Below are positions 6,417-8,203 of a DNA stretch of 8,203 bases, piece after piece. Within the stretch, counting starts at the first letter, position 1; every line of letters begins with the position of its first letter. The notes under the pieces are model-generated. The model was not told the origin of the DNA and searched no databases. It saw only the letters and a program-made list of their open reading frames with translations. The stretch is from Planctomycetaceae bacterium (lineage in GTDB: Bacteria > Planctomycetota > Planctomycetia > Pirellulales > Lacipirellulaceae), in assembly GCA_002713555.1 (NCBI GenBank), contig PATG01000038.1, positions 1 to 8,203 on the forward strand. Reading direction: 5' to 3'. The position numbers and the translations under genes were made by a program.

Positions 6417-6893
6417 TTAGGAAACGGACTCAGTGGCTAATGCCGTGCTATTCGGAAAGTCGCGACTGTCGTTGACCCAATCTTCTCGTGAATAGCTTAT
6501 CACAGATGTATCGGTTTCTCGCACTTCGAGCAAGGTTAAACGAAAACCCATTTCCGTGATTTCCGTGAAGAGCATGTGTGCTAGGTTTTCGACCGTCGTG
6601 GGGTGCGAGAATCGCTTCAATTTCAAGTCCTCACCAGTACGCTGCATGTGCTGAGTTAGTGTGTCATAGAGTGGATCTTTGACATGAATCAACATGCCAT
6701 GATCGTACTCAGCTTTCAGGAAGGGCTCGATTTTTCTGTCGAAGTCACCGAAGAGCGTCGACAACGCACCGGTTCGCTCGACTTCAAAGTGGCAGGCAAT
6801 TCCATATCGGTGTCCGTGCAAGTTCCGGCATTTATCCTGCAACTTTTCATTCCGATGGGCTGCGTAGAATTTATACTGTTTTTGAATGATCAT
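6417..6893 (-). CDS. queD: 6-carboxytetrahydropterin synthase QueD (PTPS family)
   Basis: QueD converts 7,8-dihydroneopterin triphosphate, the FolE product, to 6-carboxy-5,6,7,8-tetrahydropterin, the second step towards preQ0 and queuosine. Seen in the 158 residues: zinc ligands His13 (FYAAHRN), His26 and His28; catalytic Cys22 in the C-x3-HGH arrangement (CRNLHGH, 22-28), the spacing of QueD rather than of eukaryotic-type PTPS; FGDFDRKIEPF (48-58); Asp64-His65 (YDHGMLIH) of the catalytic triad; PTTVENLA (98-105); and Glu126 in VRETDTS, the pterin-anchoring glutamate. The common length is about 120; the extra residues are an insert near 70-95 and a polar C-terminal tail after Tyr134. It lies 40 bp downstream of folE on the same strand, matching the reaction order. 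queC, queE and queF are not in the window. A role in other pterin synthesis cannot be excluded. Confidence 0.9.
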   Translation of the reverse strand: MIIQKQYKFYAAHRNEKLQDKCRNLHGHRYGIACHFEVERTGALSTLFGDFDRKIEPFLKAEYDHGMLIHVKDPLYDTLTQHMQRTGEDLKLKRFSHPTTVENLAHMLFTEITEMGFRLTLLEVRETDTSVISYSREDWVNDSRDFPNSTALATESVS

Positions 6894-6933
6894 ATTGCTG
6901 TTCGCTTAGAGGCAAATCACTAATTCGTATTTG

Positions 6934-7611
6934 TTAACCCATAGATCTGGTGTCGACAAAAGACAGAAACTCACTTCGGCTTGACAGATTTGTTTTCAGA
7001 GCTCCACGCAGCGCACTGGTAATTGTTGAGCTGCCATGCTTTTTGATACCTCGGATCGACATGCACGAATGCTCAGCTTGAACCACGACTCCTACACCAG
7101 AGGTTTTGAGCTCTGTTTCGATCAACTCCGCAATCGTGTGTGTCATCCGCTCTTGCACTTGAGGGCGACGAGCAACTTCCTCAACAACACGGGCTAGCTT
7201 GCTTAGTCCGGTTACATGACCTTGTGGGATATAACCGACGTGGGCCAGTCCAGTGAAAGGCAGAAGATGATGTTCACACATGCTGGTAAAAGGGATGTCT
7301 CGCACGAGTACGAGCTCGTCATAGTCTTCGGTGAAAGTTACCTGCAGATGGCGAGATGGATCCAGGTGCAGCCCCTGAAACATCTCGGCGTACATTTTGG
7401 CTACTCGGCGAGGAGTTTCTTCCAAGCCAGGGCGATCTGGATCTTCCCCGACCGCTTTGAGGATGGTACGAACAGCGGATTTGATCGCCTCCAGGTCGAC
7501 CTCTGTTGACCTTTGGCTAGAAATGTGAGTGTCAGATTGCAAATCAGCTGCAAGCGGATGCTTCTGTGCGGATCTATCGGACGAAGAAGGTGATTCCAAA
7601 ACGGTGTGCAT
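6934..7611 (-). CDS. folE: GTP cyclohydrolase I (type IA)
   Basis: FolE opens GTP to give 7,8-dihydroneopterin triphosphate and formate, feeding folate and, through QueD next door, queuosine synthesis. Seen in the 225 residues: zinc ligands Cys112 and His115 ([10 protein letters not shown]) and Cys183 ([10 protein letters not shown], with His181), the [20 protein letters not shown] block (55-74), and [19 protein letters not shown] (136-154), all diagnostic for the homodecameric zinc enzyme. The Cys/His set matches type IA, not the FolE2 (IB) family. Residues 1-38 are variable and Ser/Gln-rich and precede the usual core; no other in-frame ATG occurs before Met73, so the ATG at 7611 is kept. 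Only a weak GAAG lies before it. It is the first gene of the minus-strand row folE-queD-phosphatase-nei and is preceded by 296 bp of non-coding sequence. Confidence 0.95.
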   Translation of the reverse strand: MHTVLESPSSSDRSAQKHPLAADLQSDTHISSQRSTEVDLEAIKSAVRTILKAVGEDPDRPGLEETPRRVAKMYAEMFQGLHLDPSRHLQVTFTEDYDELVLVRDIPFTSMCEHHLLPFTGLAHVGYIPQGHVTGLSKLARVVEEVARRPQVQERMTHTIAELIETELKTSGVGVVVQAEHSCMSIRGIKKHGSSTITSALRGALKTNLSSRSEFLSFVDTRSMG

Positions 7612-7907
7612 AGTGCTTCAAATCGCTGAATAAGAATTAGAAAGGATCATCAACAATACAGGCACTGTAGGCAGCTTGCCGGTGATGACAACGTAAAATC
7701 CTCTATATTCCACCAGAAAAGTGGAAACTTCACCATGGCTAGCGAGAGTCTTGCCAGCAAATATCGGTAAGCCGCATTCAGTCATCACCTTTGGAGAGAG
7801 CCAGCATGTGCCGGCAAGAACGACCGCGGTAGAGCTAATTAACAAAAGCCGGCTACCGATCTAAACATGACCGGAAACCGACTTTCGCGGCTGAAGGTAA
7901 GACGCTA
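7612..7907 (-). other. 296-bp intergenic region upstream of folE, likely holding its promoter
   Basis: No convincing gene was found. A TTG-initiated frame of 75 codons (7845-7618) has no recognisable motif and no good ribosome site. On the minus strand TCTAAT (7641-7636) is a one-mismatch -10 box, 24 nt before the folE ATG, without a clear -35. The region has several short inverted repeats: GGTGATGAC at 7681-7689 with GTCATCACC at 7781-7789, CTTGCCGG at 7675-7682 with CCGGCAAG at 7811-7818, and a tight GC hairpin at 7800-7815. Each alone could be chance. I looked for preQ1-like or tetrahydrofolate riboswitch features and saw none that I could support. Confidence 0.4.
7871..7890 (-). terminator. 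Weak candidate terminator after the right-edge gene
   Basis: On the minus strand CCG-C-GAAA (7890-7883) can pair with TTTCCGG (7877-7871), giving a 7-bp stem with one bulged base and a 5-nt loop, 17 nt after the stop of the gene at 7908. The T-rich stretch after it (TCATGTTT) is poor, so this is only a tentative end for that transcript. Confidence 0.22.
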
Positions 7908-8203
7908 TTAGCGAACGGTTACCTGCATACTCTTGTAGGTAGAATCCAAGGCGTGCCGGAGTGTCCAGGCTTGGGAATTGCTACAGCTACATTGCTCAGC
8001 TTTATCGACAGCTGTTTGCAACGTCTGAGTGACCGACGTACTCATCCCATGCTCTTCCATCGCGAGTAGGTTTCTGGCTGTCGTCATGTAGACTTTGGCA
8101 CATTCGCTAGGATGACCAGCGTTAAACAATGGTGCTCCTTCTTGAATTGCCGTTTCGATCATTTGGTGCGGCATCATTGCAGCCTGCTTATTGGCTGGCG
8201 GCA
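7908..8203 (-). CDS. Hypothetical protein, C-terminal helical domain (partial)
   Basis: The frame stays open to the window edge, so the ATG at 8177 may be internal and the protein probably extends beyond. Ninety-seven complete codons are visible. They begin with a short Pro/Ala-rich stretch (PPANKQAA), which looks like a linker, followed by a helical domain with the pattern AIQEGAPLFNAGHPSECAKVYMTTARNL (positions 8150-8067) and, near the end, QAWTLRHALDSTY. I recall similar AI-x-x-G-x-PLYNxG...CAxxY domains at the C-terminus of planctomycete proteins of varied or unknown function, but I cannot name the family. The two conserved-looking ends could form an alpha-helical bundle. A CSCS cluster (Cys-Ser-Cys-Ser) lies between them. 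No catalytic motif or membrane segment is seen. The stop at 7908-7910 is 296 bp before the folE start on the same strand. Confidence 0.6.
   Translation of the reverse strand, partial: PPANKQAAMMPHQMIETAIQEGAPLFNAGHPSECAKVYMTTARNLLAMEEHGMSTSVTQTLQTAVDKAEQCSCSNSQAWTLRHALDSTYKSMQVTVR

Noticed and set aside
7618..7845. 75-codon minus-strand ORF upstream of folE
   Set aside because: TTG start without a ribosome site, no recognisable motif, in a region better explained as the folE upstream region. Kept only as a remark.
7827..7858. CGGTAG / CTACCG inverted repeat
   Set aside because: Only 6 bp with a 20-nt loop, and its inner bases do not pair; not supported as an element.
7612..7907. Possible preQ1 or tetrahydrofolate riboswitch before folE-queD
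   Set aside because: The location is attractive, but I could not find the conserved loops or pseudoknot features of either class.
7904..7914. CGCTATTAGCG palindrome at the stop of the right-edge gene
   Set aside because: Five-bp arms with a single central base, overlapping the stop codon; expected by chance often enough.

Overview
The window (about 50% GC by eye) looks like chromosomal DNA of a planctomycete, most likely a Pirellula/Rhodopirellula-type organism. This is an inference from protein resemblance. The SpoIIE-type phosphatase relative, the wax-synthase-like acyltransferase and the helical C-terminal fragment at the right edge all read like planctomycete families as I remember them. 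No search was run. I saw no insertion sequences, CRISPR arrays, tRNA or rRNA genes, and no sign of recent transfer.

Plus strand, 1-4525. The window opens inside a gene for an FAD-dependent oxidoreductase of the phytoene dehydrogenase / PYROXD2 type. A candidate terminator and a striking long hairpin follow. The hairpin ends two bases before the ribosome binding site of a two-gene membrane module: a wax-synthase-like MBOAT acyltransferase and, overlapping it by 4 bp, a four-helix membrane protein of unknown function. After a 137-bp gap comes sufU-sufS, also overlapping by 4 bp. This is an iron-sulfur cluster sulfur-mobilisation pair: SufS takes sulfur from cysteine and SufU receives it. No sufBCD genes are present here.

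Convergent gap, 4526-4718. It holds one weak 40-codon ORF and no clear terminator.

Minus strand, 8203-4719. A partial gene at the right edge (C-terminal helical domain) is followed by 296 bp without a convincing gene. Next is a tightly packed, probably co-transcribed row: folE, queD, a SpoIIE/PP2C-like gene and a nei-type DNA glycosylase gene. FolE and QueD catalyse consecutive early steps from GTP to 6-carboxytetrahydropterin, the entry to queuosine and related deazapurines; FolE also feeds folate. The phosphatase-like protein and the oxidative-damage glycosylase have no obvious link to that pathway.

Points most worth a second look: (1) the 62-nt hairpin with 23-nt arms in the acyltransferase leader; (2) the PP2C-like protein, which has lost several metal-site signature residues; (3) the conserved-looking but unassigned partner of the acyltransferase; (4) a SufU with IscU-like spacing between its second and third cysteines; (5) a consensus -10 box almost touching the sufU start codon. 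I did not find a clear new multi-gene system.
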